Shown piece after piece: positions 30,808 to 42,296 of a stretch of DNA of 64,000 bases. Source of the stretch: Rhyzopertha dominica (lineage: Eukaryota; Arthropoda; Insecta; Coleoptera; Bostrichidae). The stretch covers positions 4,526,001 through 4,590,000 of the forward strand of contig QCXZ01000075.1 in NCBI GenBank assembly GCA_025024175.1. The letters are read 5' to 3'. Within the stretch, counting starts at the first letter, position 1. Every line of letters starts with the position of its first letter. The notes below the pieces were generated by a model, which was not told the origin of the DNA, did no database searches, and was given only the letters and a program-made list of their open reading frames with translations. The position numbers and the translations under genes are program-made.

Positions 30808-32228
30808 TATACATATAATTATCTCATTTTATTGCAGTTTTCGAAAAACATTGTTAGTATCTCGTAGGCGAAATGCTTTTGCGTACACGAATAAATACAT
30901 TCCATTCTTGAACAAAAAGTATGATTTCGCGTTCTAGATACAAAAATAACTATTATATGCGAATCAGTTAGCTATCTTCCAGTCGATTGTGGTAGCTATT
31001 TCGATGCTATGCCAAAGATTGTTAATGCAATGATGTAATGTTTCAATGCGTGCAATGCTTGTTCCGTTTTCTTAATTGGGTGACTTCATCTGCTGAAAAT
31101 GAATAAAATTATTATTATTATATATAAATTGTTTCATTTAATTTAACAAAGCTTACATCAACTTTCAGTAGGTATAACTAAAAATGACGGTGGTTTGGAT
31201 ATCTTAAAACGGAATGAATTGCAGACGAAATTATGAACTGTCAGTTTTTAGAAAGATATCCCTCAGGTTTGCTGTATTCTTCTTCTAAGAGTTCTAGGCG
31301 GAAACCATATAAAACTTACCCCTTAATGCATTTACCTATACGTGGGTGCCATATCACTGGGTAACACAGATTACTTTGCTTTGTGGTTGTGTAATCCCAG
31401 CTTGTAGAAAGTTTTAGTTAGTTTAAGCCAGAGTTAAATGCATGTCATGTAAGTTAGATTAGCAATCAGAAACAAAGGCATTGCAACCTAAACCAAAATC
31501 TATATTGGACTTTAGGCGGCTTCAAGTTACGAAACACCAAATCTAAGGTTTCAGGACCCGTACCACGGAGTTACAAGTACACATCGTCCTTTTAAAGCCG
31601 TTTAAACTTTGCAAGCCCCGCACCGTATCTTTCATTAACCCAATCGTTCGAAAATTAGAGAACACGCCGTTCTCATTTTATGAGTGGACGCGGGGCTCAG
31701 ATGCCGCTCGAAAGCTCCGGCTAATCTGCACATTACCGGGCTGTCTACAAAGAACAGCAATTTAACTTTCTCGAGCGGGACGGCTCCAATCCGAACGGGC
31801 GGTCTATAGAAGTGAGCGAATGGGTGTGCTGAAAGCGGTTTTGATTAGAACGAGCAGCAGGTGATTCGGTGCATGCCAGGGTCTAATGAGGTAATTGTCG
31901 GGCTTAGAAAGATAATTAGAGGGTTGGTTTGATGGCGTTATATGGTATAGTCACGAAGATCTTTCGCGTTTTTCAGCGCTGTTTAGATGCAGTAAGAGAC
32001 TACACAGAAATGGTTAATTTAGCGTAAAGAATATTAATGAAAGTATTATAGTCGTGTTTGTCTACATAATCCCTCAAAGGTCAATTCATTTCTCGTCGTA
32101 CAAATTGACCTTCAATGCCCTACATCTCAACTTCCATCTCCTACAGCTCACGTATTACTTAAATTGGAATCTGGCCAAAAAACAAGTGCTGTTATATTAT
32201 AAAAGTCTATCATTGGGACATTATCTAG
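30808..32228. other. Gene-free stretch with a GC-richer island
   Basis: The island at about 31590-31880 is CpG-rich (patches such as CTCGAGCGGGACGGCTCC) and lacks a coherent frame. The remainder is AT-rich with nothing recognised. Confidence 0.4.
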
Positions 32229-33425
32229 CTATATACAGGGTGTGGGTAGTTCACTCAGTTTATGTGTAAAAAAATTCTCCAATCGGGGTAGTTTGATACA
32301 ATGGAACACGTCACTGTAGCGGATTAATGTGCGTACATCAAAAGTCAAACACCGCGCGAACAAACAGTTCCCGGATTCACGGTGCGTTACAAGAAGGTTG
32401 CCACGAGTTTTGTGTGTATAGTTCAACAGTAACTTGATGGAGTAAGCGTTCCAGAGCGCTGGACTAGTGCTAAAGACGACCATAGAAGTTGGAAACCGCA
32501 AACTACTACCGACATCACTTTTGCTGCTATTGTGGCTACAATAATGGATAATAATAATAATGGACAGACAAGCAATAGACAAATGTATTTGTTTTCTCTC
32601 TAGAAAATTTAAATGCATGATTGCAAAAAAGAACTGTTGTGAAATTCTCCCGCATCCCTTGTGCAGTCGTCCAGGTTTCGTTCTGTTCCTCCAGTGGAAA
32701 CGAGAAAGAAAGGAAGAGGAAACTGTCAGAAACCGTCTATGTGAAGCAGATCTACACTTCCTGTATTACGCAGGGGCAATCGCGACCGTCGTTTACAATG
32801 GGCCTAAGAACATGTGAATTGGACTGAACCACAATGAGGTAACGTTCTCTTCACGGATGAGCCTAGGTTTGGGTTCCGGCCAGATAGCAGAAGAGTAAGG
32901 GTTTTGCGTGGAAAGGGTGAATTAGAGAGGATCAGGCACTTTCAGGAGGCCCATATGTACAGAGGAGGATCTGTCATGGTATGGCGCGGTATCATTCTCC
33001 ACCATAAAACAGATCTCGTTTGCATCGACAGCACAATGACTCTGAGCAAGTTCTAGAACCTGTTGTTCAACCATTCGCATCTGCTGCCGGGCCAGATTTA
33101 CTGTATGTGCATGACAACGCACGCCCACATATTGGTCAGAGAGTAACCAGCTGGTTGGCTGATGAACAGATTCGTGTTCTTCCATAGCCTCCACCATCGC
33201 CAGACATGAATCCTATTAAGCATGTGTGGGACATGCTTCAAAGGAGGTTAACACCATTTATGCCGAATATTCATAACCGTCCTGATTTTGAAAATCTCTT
33301 GGGGGAGCAATGGAATTTGATTCCACCAGAAGCCATTGCTGGATGTATTTTGAGCATACCTAGGAGATGTCAGACCATTACTAATTCTCGAGGTGGTAAC
33401 ACAAGGTACTAGGCTCACTAAGAAT
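32229..33425 (+). mobile_element. Tc1-like DNA transposon, decayed
   Basis: A Tc1-type left end, TATACAGGGTGTGGGTAG, is seen at about 32231. A Tc1 transposase follows. I cannot find the matching right end within 1 kb after the gene, so the right end is lost or diverged; I end the element at the last coding block. Confidence 0.75.
32700..33412 (+). pseudogene. Tc1-like transposase, frame-shifted, catalytic E changed to K
   Basis: The blocks are SETVRNRL-EADLH (about 32728), then FTDEPRFGFRPDSRR with the first catalytic aspartate (about 32850), then HMYRGGSVMVWRGI (about 32955). VHDNARPHIGQRVTSWL, with the second aspartate, follows at about 33109. MNPIKHVWDMLQRRL at about 33206 should read NPIE; the third catalytic residue is lysine. 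The C-terminus ends SRGGNTRY at the stop near 33410, which is typical for Tc1-like enzymes. Frameshifts and a stop (before PPPSPDMNP) divide the gene. The final 68 codons are uninterrupted. Confidence 0.85.
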
Positions 33426-33776
33426 TGAAGAATTTTTTAATTTTTTTTTTGTTTGTGTGTTGTAATTCATTATTATAAAATGTATCTTTCGTAAAATTTT
33501 AGTTAATTTGTATTTAATTACCAATAAAATTTTTAATTCTTGTCTAATTTTTTATACAATCTTTCGGCTGTTAGTGCAAGTTGCAGTTGCAAGCATTGTT
33601 AACATTAGAATAGATACAAATTTAATGAAAACCCAGAGGAACTGTAAGTTCCTTAGGCCATTTTGAATAGTGTATATCTTGTGTTGACATCGTAAGCATT
33701 GTCAAGCTTTTCACTGGCACGTCAAGTGCTTATAAAACGAAAACATGGATTCTACGAAAAAAGGACAAATTTATAA

Positions 33777-34217
33777 ATGACATCGTACAATTGGCTCGAT
33801 ATTGTGAGCACCGAGAACAACTACATATTGTACAATCAATGGCATCGAATTGCTTACAAATTGCACGTTCGGAATGAGCTCCAACAGCGTTGTTCAGTTA
33901 TGTCCGTTATAACGCGTGCCATTGCGGGATGGGCCATTCTAATGCCCATTATTGAAGGGACGCGCTATTACATAATTGCCTTAAATACGTTTCAGCGATC
34001 AGGCCACCGGTATGTATTACACGCCGCTAATTCGATTAACTATTATCATACCGAAACTATCGATAAATTGGTTCGCAAAGTAAGCTGCGGGAAAGGGCAA
34101 AGGGCGCTAGTAAAGAGTTCATTGCGGCCGCGTTTTAAATGTCAAGTGTATGCTTCGTTCAAAACAACAAAAGACACCCAGACGTTGCTCATTAATTTTG
34201 CCTTAAGTAAGTTTTAA
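33777..34217 (+). CDS. Unassigned 146-codon frame
   Basis: The frame starts with a true ATG and stays open for 146 codons, with a base composition closer to coding than its surroundings. A TATAAAA string lies about 50 bp upstream. The translation has a short hydrophobic stretch (AIAGWAILMPII, about residues 47-58) and a basic tail (SSLRPRFKCQVYASFK). I recognise no family or domain. It follows a dead Tc1 element and has no neighbour on its strand. It could be a small host gene, an exon, or a chance frame in a GC-richer patch. Confidence 0.25.
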   Translation: MTSYNWLDIVSTENNYILYNQWHRIAYKLHVRNELQQRCSVMSVITRAIAGWAILMPIIEGTRYYIIALNTFQRSGHRYVLHAANSINYYHTETIDKLVRKVSCGKGQRALVKSSLRPRFKCQVYASFKTTKDTQTLLINFALSKF

Positions 34218-34219
34218 GT

Positions 34220-37200
34220 AAGTGGCATTCTCGATCCAATTATAATTTATTACATTCTGCTTCACTTAAGAGTAAGGAGCTTTAAGCCTGACGCAAGCAT
34301 TTCTGAACAAGGGAGATAAAGGTGAATCAAACAGAAATTAAAATACAATTAAATTGTCATTCTGTAGGCTAGTTAAAGCTACTTTCACAGATATACTGTA
34401 ATACAAACCATACAGTTTTCATTTTCTGAAAAATAAGCATTGCTACTAGTATATCCCAATGTAAAGTAGTGGTATGAGAAATAAATGTTTGCTGCAAATG
34501 TAGCTTTTGACTATAAAGCGTTGAAATGTGAGTAATGCATTACTATAAATAACCTAACTCCAGAAGACTGGCAAAAATGTTTTGATGATTGGTTCAAACG
34601 CATCCATTAAAATGGGTTTTCTTTGCTAGGCTCGACAGAAAGAGACAACCCTCGTATGCTTATAAAATCCTAAAGAAGAAATGCAACTACGACAGCGACT
34701 AAGCTTTCATCAAGCTACAATTCGCAGATTTACTTCGCAAATACGAAACAGGTGCTTTCACATCTGCCATTCACACGCTGGGATTTGCGTCTCCATGCAG
34801 AACGCCGCTCGACAATAACGTATACTGCTAATTAAACAGGCTGACTTCGGATTAAGTCTGGATCATAAATTTTCAGCTCGCAATGGCGCTGCTTAATTGT
34901 CGTAGTATTTCAAAACAGTCTGGTTGGCACGTAATGTAACCGACCATACAATGTATTACCCTAATTGCTTTTCCGATCAAATCTGCAGCCCCAAATCACA
35001 TACAAAGTAGAAACCGCGGAGGTGGAAGCGCGCAAAATGGCGCGTTCACGGGTTTGGAAGTGTGACCCGCGCTGGTGGATTTTGAATGAGCTTGTTTACT
35101 AAATGAATCCGTGCGGGAACGTTTCATTTCGTGTTTAGTTTCTGTTTTCACGGTTGGCTAAAGGTGGACGGAAGCCTTTGGTGCAATTTAAAGTCCGCTC
35201 CTGTTAAACTAAAGTGATACATACAGTGAGTGTTTTTCTTTCTTTTCTTTCTTCCTCTTCGGTCTTTGTTCTCTGGTCGAGATTCTTGAGCGGCATAATG
35301 TAAAGCCACTGCATCTGATAAANTTCCTGTGGAATTTTCATGGGAATAGGTTCCAATGTGACTTATCTTTTTTCGTGCNTTGACTACGTTTCGGCCTTTT
35401 TTTCGTTGGGCCTTCCTCATGTGACTTTATTTATTCTTGTCTTAGCAATCGTCCATATGGCTTCTGTTTTATTTATTTCGTTGTATTTTATCAACTGTTT
35501 TATTTTGTATATGGCAAACTTTTAAGTTTTAAAAAGTATGACTTTCAGGGGAAAGAAACTGTATCGTATTTTCCTTCTATCGTCCAGATGTATTTAATTT
35601 AATTTTAAGTATAGAAGATACATTTCTTATAGAAAGAGAAAAATGTAAATGATCATCATCGTTAGGTCAAAACCTATCCAACGATACCAATTCGTTGAGC
35701 CGTTCTCAAACTATTTGTGTGACAGACATCAACCAGGCGGATAAAGTACGAGCAATAGCGCCTTTTCTTCACAAATGAAGTGTAAAATGCTCTAAAAAAA
35801 AACAATAATTACCGCCACCGAAAATTTGGTCTGGGTAACCATTTACGACCTGACAACAGCCAGGCGCAAAGAATTCGATTTTGTCATAGCTTCTTAGAAA
35901 TTTTCGGAGCAATAATCAGTTATGCTAGACCATTTTATGGGCAGTTGAGTTAACTAACAACGACGGGTTTAATTGGAAGGTACACTTATACTAGAACGAT
36001 GTCAACCGACAAGAGGAAAATATACAGCCTTATTTTTTTGTTAGGCAATTAGGAGGGCACATTTTGAGCCACATTTTGAAGTGACTCCAACCCACATGTA
36101 AAATAAAAGTTGACAATGTGTTCAGTTTGTACGCAACTAAAAAGAAAACTAATGGAATGCTAACAACTGTTCTAAAGGGAGCCTTACCAGGTCACCGGAC
36201 CTTACACGTTTAGATTTTGGGTTTTTGGCCTACATTAAAAACATAGTGTATTATCAGACTTCAATAGCCATCTTCAGTGACAGATACTCCACTAGATGGA
36301 TCAGATCACAATATAACAGAAACAAAATGTNTTTGAGCATTTTNACTCATAATCTTTATTTTTTTGTAGTGTAAATAGCAGAAAATTCAATTCTGAAANT
36401 TCCGCGTTCCGTATAGATGGTNAANGACAATATCTGCAATGATTTTTATAAGGTATTCAATTTCCTTACTCTAGAAATATGGCAAGGCGACACATCAAAT
36501 GATTCAGAAACATAAGTATGTACTGGGGGCTAAATGTTTGTGTTTTTCTGCAAAACTGTTAAATAAAAGCAACTCAAATCTGCGGTATTTAAAAGTACTC
36601 AAATAGCTGTCTTAAAAATAGAGGGCACAAAAGTGCACAATTTTGTTTATTTAACTGACTTCTCATGCCCTCCTGTTTTCTGCGTAAATAGATACCTACG
36701 GTGGTATGACGATACAACTAAGAAATTAGATTCCTTCACCAAGATGATTGCTGTAACATTTTTACTGTGGTTTTTAGAAGGCTATAAAGATTTCTTCTTT
36801 GTCATGGTATATTACTAGAAAACTGAACTTTTAAACACAAATAGCCTTAGATTACGTGGACTACATATTGGTGTTCTTCTCAAAATACTATTGTTGATTT
36901 ACAAACCCGATATACTCCCTAGGAATTGGTAGGTATTTGGTAAAGTAGGTAACATTTCAATTACTTTTCCACACATAATAGGCTGCTTTTTTAATAGTTA
37001 CGTTTATCAAATAAATCTTAGATTTTTTGTGTATGGGGAATGAGTGCTGTGTCAACGACGTCTTCTTTTTTCAGGAACCACGGAATAGAGGGAAGAATAA
37101 ATATAGACTTACAAGTAAAAGAAACAAATGAGTTTCTATTTTACTTTTGCTTCGAAGGACACGCATTACAGACGTATAAATAATAGTATTTTGTGATGAT

Positions 37201-37495
37201 CATTTTAAGCGGAATTACAGCTTGTAAAGACCCAAAGACTCTTATTAATTTCCAAACACTTAATACTCATGCTTTGGTAACCCCGAAAAGGATTAATTAC
37301 ACCATAAATTATACTACATACTTATTATATGGTGGTAACAATTGTAGTTAACATGTGAATTAAATACTTTAAACAAATGCTGATTAGCCAGATAATGCGC
37401 GTCGTCATTGCGATCAAAGTTAAGCTGTGCTGTTATGATATAACCTAAAATAAAGCATACTTAATTTCTTCTAGTAGTAATTATGAACCAAGTAT
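34220..37495. other. Gene-free stretch
   Basis: A GC-richer patch lies at about 34980-35170. Several undetermined bases occur at 35.3 and 36.3-36.4 kb. A CTGAAGATGGCTATT string (minus strand, near 36270) resembles the end signature of some PLEs, but no protein is left. Nothing else is supported. Confidence 0.4.
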
Positions 37496-37670
37496 GATTA
37501 AAGGGGTTGGGTACGACGCGTCGCGACGGCGAAAGCTCTACAGGTAAACGCGGCGAGTGCGCCGCCAATTACGATAATGCCACCGTGTCGCTGCTCCTTT
37601 GTCTGCAATTAGGTAATGCGACAAGTCGTTCGGAATGAACTGTTGATCAGCATGCAACTGGAACATTACA
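37496..37670. other. Short GC-rich island with homeodomain-like TAAT cores
   Basis: CpG-dense sequence (GACGCGTCGCGACGGCG, GGCGAGTGCGCCGCC) is followed by ATTA/TAAT cores. No coding frame. It has the look of a conserved regulatory block, but that is inference. Confidence 0.35.
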
Positions 37671-40535
37671 CGCGAGTTTAAAGGAATTAGAGTAAACTCG
37701 GTGGTAAATGTTTGTTTTTCGCCTACAGAGCTGGCTTTTGTGGAGCGTCTGTAATGTGAACGAAATTAATTTAATTTGAAATGTTTGCAGTTGAGCATGG
37801 CAAGCACGAAAGCAGGTCCTAATGTGAATTTCGTTTTCGAGGTGGTAAGCAAAGGATATGTTTAAAAGGTCATCCAATAACTAACGACGACAGTTTCCCA
37901 AGTAAGCTGTGTTCAAATTAGCCTTAATATTATGAATTTATGCTTGCATTAAGCAAATTAAGCAGTTATTATCAGTATTAACGAATTGTCCAATACACGC
38001 TAAAGGTCTATAATGTTAAAACCCACACACTTGAATAAAGGCTTCAATTTCTAAGACAAATAAACAGCAATTTTGAGAGATGTAGAGGAGTATGGGAAAG
38101 TACGACATGGTAAGTAAGAATGTCCTGCTTTTAGAAAAAGTATACAATTCTTTAAAAACTGATAAGAACTGGTTCTTTTACAATGTTTGAGAAAATGGTA
38201 GTAATGTGCAGGTCGCCTAATGTATAGCTATATATTAGGACACTTGATACATTTTTTAAACAGTGGGGAGAGCAATTTGTCTTCTATTTAGTGTGTGGTG
38301 TGTTAAAATTAATTATTGACAGGATCATAAAGTGTAAATAGACTGTTGGGTTTGGATTCTGATGCAGAAAGACAGCTTTTAGGCTCGCCTGTCAAAGAGT
38401 TTGCAGAACAAATCATAATTCTTCAAATTTAGTATTCTTCCAACAAGTATCACTGTTATTATATAATTACAAATTTTTGATACAACTACTATATTAGGAA
38501 GGAGGAATCGAATAATTATGACAGAGTACAAATCATGATCACTTTATCATATGAGAGTAAAACTATAAATAATAATAAATATAATAAATAATAATAAATA
38601 ATTTATTAAAAAAAGGCCGAACAAGTTAATTTTTTCTTTAAAAAGTTTACTATTCTCAACTAAATTTAAGATCTTTACATTTTTTGGTTTTTTAATAATA
38701 AGTCATCGAACCGTTTATAATGGAAACCCTTAAATGTTTTTAACTATTTCGATAAAAGTTTTTATTATCGAAATTGCAAGGTACAAGAATATTGCATTTT
38801 GCATAACAATTGAATAAAATTCGCTCAGATAAGTAAACAACGCATGTACTAAGTACTAACAAAAAGGAAATATACATTTTTTTTAACAAAAAAGTGCAGT
38901 TTTCTGTTGTTTTTTGACTACTTAAATAGAATTTAAAATATTCATTTATTAACATAATCTACTCCTACCACACCATTGTATTTAGAAAATATGCAATATT
39001 TTTGCAATAATGTATTGGAAGTGAAGGGCATAAATTGTTGCTAGTTGTATTTCTACAACAGTACGTATTTTGCTACATTTCTTCATCGCATTTGCCCTCT
39101 TCCTTTTTTCACAAATAACGATATTCAAAAACATAACTTTTTATTCCAGCTTTATGAAAATTTATTGAATCGCTCAGTAGAATAAGTACAACATCAAATA
39201 TTTCGTTTTTTCTTCATATGATCATATTTGTACAATTAAATTTGCAGCACAGTTGGAAAGTTTACTAACTACGCATGCACACTATTAACTAAATGGATGG
39301 TTTCATAATTTTTTTGTGGATCCGACGCATAATAAAAGGGCACTTGATCGCAGTCAAGAAATAATAAAAATGTAATATTAAATATATTCATTAATTCCGT
39401 ATACAAGCTTAAATTGTTATCATAAAACATGTTACAGGTAGTACATACAATAAACCAGTAGGAAAACGAATAAAATATTTACTTAAATGTTTAGAAAGTT
39501 TTTTCTTCGTTGAAAGACAACTGAACTGTTTTCTGGAAAAGAAAACTTCTTTTAAGCTATTGTTTTGACAATTCAAGGAAAGACGAAAGGATTTGGTTTT
39601 ACCCAAGAACGATAAGAAACATAAATTGACGATCCACTAAAGATTTGAAAATTATGGTACTATACTCGTATTTCAATTCCCAAGAAAATGGTGCATCGTT
39701 TACCAACAATTATTTTTGTTATACCGGGTAACCAAGATTCTTCGTTGATAATTTCTTCCAATAACACTATAAATATTTTGCACCTAACTAGATTTAGCGA
39801 ACTAAAACGAGTAAATAGTTGCTTACTAAACATTAAATACCTACAGGTCTTACGCTTGTACTGCTTACTAGGAGCAACATTCTAATAATTAAGCGATAAT
39901 TTATTTAAAGCTGCTTAATTTGTACCAAAACTATTAAACTGTATTTGATATTGATAATGTGAGAAAGAAAATTGGGGAAGTTTGTTAACAAAGTGCATTT
40001 TTGCTAAACTGTTTTCAAATATAATGTACAACCGTCAAAACAATCTCTACCATAAAGCACTATTTTTTTTTAATAAAACGTTTATTCTAGTACATAGTCA
40101 TAACATGACAATGTTTAACGCGTAATAAACGGTCTTTCGCCTTTACCCCACACCTAGGGGTGGAGTAGTGGAAAGAATAAAAAAATTATTTAATTCTACT
40201 ATGGAACTTAACAATATAAATATTTTAAATTGTAAATATATTTTTTCTCTAATAATATCAGTTTCACCCGGGTGCTGGCAACTAAACTCACCCTAAGAAA
40301 GTTTCAGCACATAATTATATTTTAGTTAGATACCCTAAATAAAGTGCATGCAATTAAATGAATAATATGAAAAACAGTACAAATGCATTGCGCGAAAAGA
40401 ATACCAATAAATGGATCATTTCGATGTTTATTAAAAAAACAACAACGGCGTTAGTTTGAATTAAGCATAGTAACACACCACTGAAGTATAGTTAGAACTA
40501 GAGGCAACAAAACTCCACCATCATCGATTCCGATA
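37671..40535. other. Gene-free AT-rich stretch
   Basis: AT-rich with a TAA/AAT-rich patch at 38.56-38.61 kb. No protein, repeat pair or inverted ends recognised. Confidence 0.45.
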
Positions 40536-40539
40536 CGAC

Positions 40540-40990
40540 TCCGAATTTCCATCGTCCTTTATTCAAACCCTCCGTTTCCCATAATGAACTCCGAGCAATG
40601 AGGTTAGCAGTTCAAACTTCGCCGATCGGGCAACCCTAGCTTCGTTAAATGTAAACGCCAAATTACGTGCAAGCAGATGTGCATTTGTGCTGAATTTCGG
40701 GACCGATGAACGTTTGTGACCCATCGATCGCGCCGCTAAATGCCGCTGCTCCCTGCATAAAACCGGCGAAACAGCTGGAAAAGCGGAAGCGGCGGTTGCA
40801 CCAAAGTTTCCAACTGTCCTATATCTGCTGGCGGGATGCTTTCGAACAATGGTGGCGTGGAAATGGTACGACTCTAACTAGGGGGAGGATTCGACTGCGG
40901 AATAAGCAAGTGGGGATCCTTGAGACTGTTTTGAAACGGAAAAGGGAAGGCCGTGTGCTAGCTCGATGCAGTAGATGCTACAGACAGAAG
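40540..40990. other. GC-richer island without recognisable coding sequence
   Basis: A 107-codon plus-strand frame (40706-41029, ATG start) runs through it, reading basic and cysteine-poor (KQLEKRKRRLHQ). I recognise no domain, and the composition alone could keep the frame open. The upstream part holds ATCGATCGCGCCGC-type CpG patches. It ends 50 bp before the transposon at 41042. Confidence 0.35.
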
Positions 40991-41379
40991 GTAAACATCC
41001 AGCATTCAAATAGAAGCATTTGCATGTAGATGGCTGAGTATTAGACTGGTCCAAAATAAATGCAAAAAAACGAGTTTGAAAATTTATTTTTAATGTCGTT
41101 TTTCTAAATAAATTGTTAAAATTATTTCAGTAATTGTACCTTGCCTTTTCATTATATTTGTATATTTAAAAAATGTTTAATTTTTTTACAAAATAGGGCT
41201 ATTTCTTTTGGGACACAGAGCAACTCTGAACAGCTAGTAGATCATTTACCTGTAATAATAACTAGCGGAACCATTGAACAAATTCTTGAAGTACCGGCAG
41301 CTGAAAATAGTACTGGCAAGAAACAAGCAACAGCAGTTTAGAAATCATTTTGTGAATGGAATTTAGCTGAAACTGTTAA

Positions 41380-42296
41380 GAGGGGCGTTTACCTAGAGCG
41401 AATCGGATCATTTTAAGCACCTACCGTTTTACATTTTACCGAGTTATTCGAAACTTTTTCGGAGTGAAATTTCGACATGGCAATGACAAAAGATGTAGCT
41501 ACAACGTAGAGTTCGAGTTTTTTCTGAATTTGTTACAGTAATGTAAATATTTGTTGTTATATTTTGCTTAAAAATGCGTATTTTTGGCGAGCTATTTCTC
41601 GAAAACTAAGGCACATAAACGAAAAAGTCGAACTCCACGTTGTAGCTACATATTTCTTTGTACACTACCAAAAACATGAGCACGATAAATGAGTAAAAAC
41701 ATTCAAAAAATCTAAAACCGCAAACCCTTTCGCACGAGTCCGTCAAGAGAGCGGAATGCGAATGCCCATCCCCACCAGATCCGTCGCGTGGTATCCAGAG
41801 AACAGTGAGGCTAAGATACAATTCTGTCGGGAATGATCGAGCGGTATACGATCTATTCCGATATGACTGGATTTCTAAGATTGTATGTCTAATTAGTAAT
41901 TACATGGGACAAGTTTAATGTTAAAAGCTCTTTCACATTAATTTACTGTCTGCCGAAGCAATGGGGAGGCGGAAAGAAAATTGTTATAAAAGTTCCTACA
42001 GAAATCACGCAGTTAGAATGAAATGTTATATAGTTCATATTTACAGAAATAAATGGGTTATTCCATATTTTGAATAACATGGTATAATTTCATAGTAAGT
42101 TACTAATATCATGCTTACTTTTTTGTGCACACCCTACAGTCAGCAATTTTCCGAATATTAGTTTAGCCCGTCTGTTGCTCGTACGATCTTTGCGCGATGT
42201 CAACCTATCGGCTACCCTCTTACGTCCCATGTCCCGCTGGTAATATGGGTTGCATAGTTTACATTTCTGCCCGATCGCTCCAAGTAAATGCCCCTC
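41380..42296. mobile_element. 917-bp element with inverted ends inserted at TTAA
   Basis: The left end, GAGGGGCGTTTACCTAGAGCG, corresponds to the right end inverted, GAGGGGCATTTACTTGGAGCG, with three mismatches. TTAA lies at 41376-41379 and again at 42297-42300. Removing one TTAA and the insert restores the reading frame of the surrounding protein exactly (V-K-A-L across the join). TTAA is the target of piggyBac-type and Kolobok-type elements. No transposase is encoded inside, so the element is non-autonomous. Confidence 0.88.
41491..41651. repeat. 31-bp inverted repeat inside the TTAA element
   Basis: The left arm, near 41492-41522, with TGTAGCTACAACGT, and the right arm near 41621-41651 are inverted copies with two mismatches around a 98-bp loop. 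It may be a further nested foldback, or a secondary structure of the element. Confidence 0.7.

Noticed and set aside
32922..33197. 91-codon minus-strand frame
   Set aside because: Antisense to the Tc1 transposase on the plus strand.
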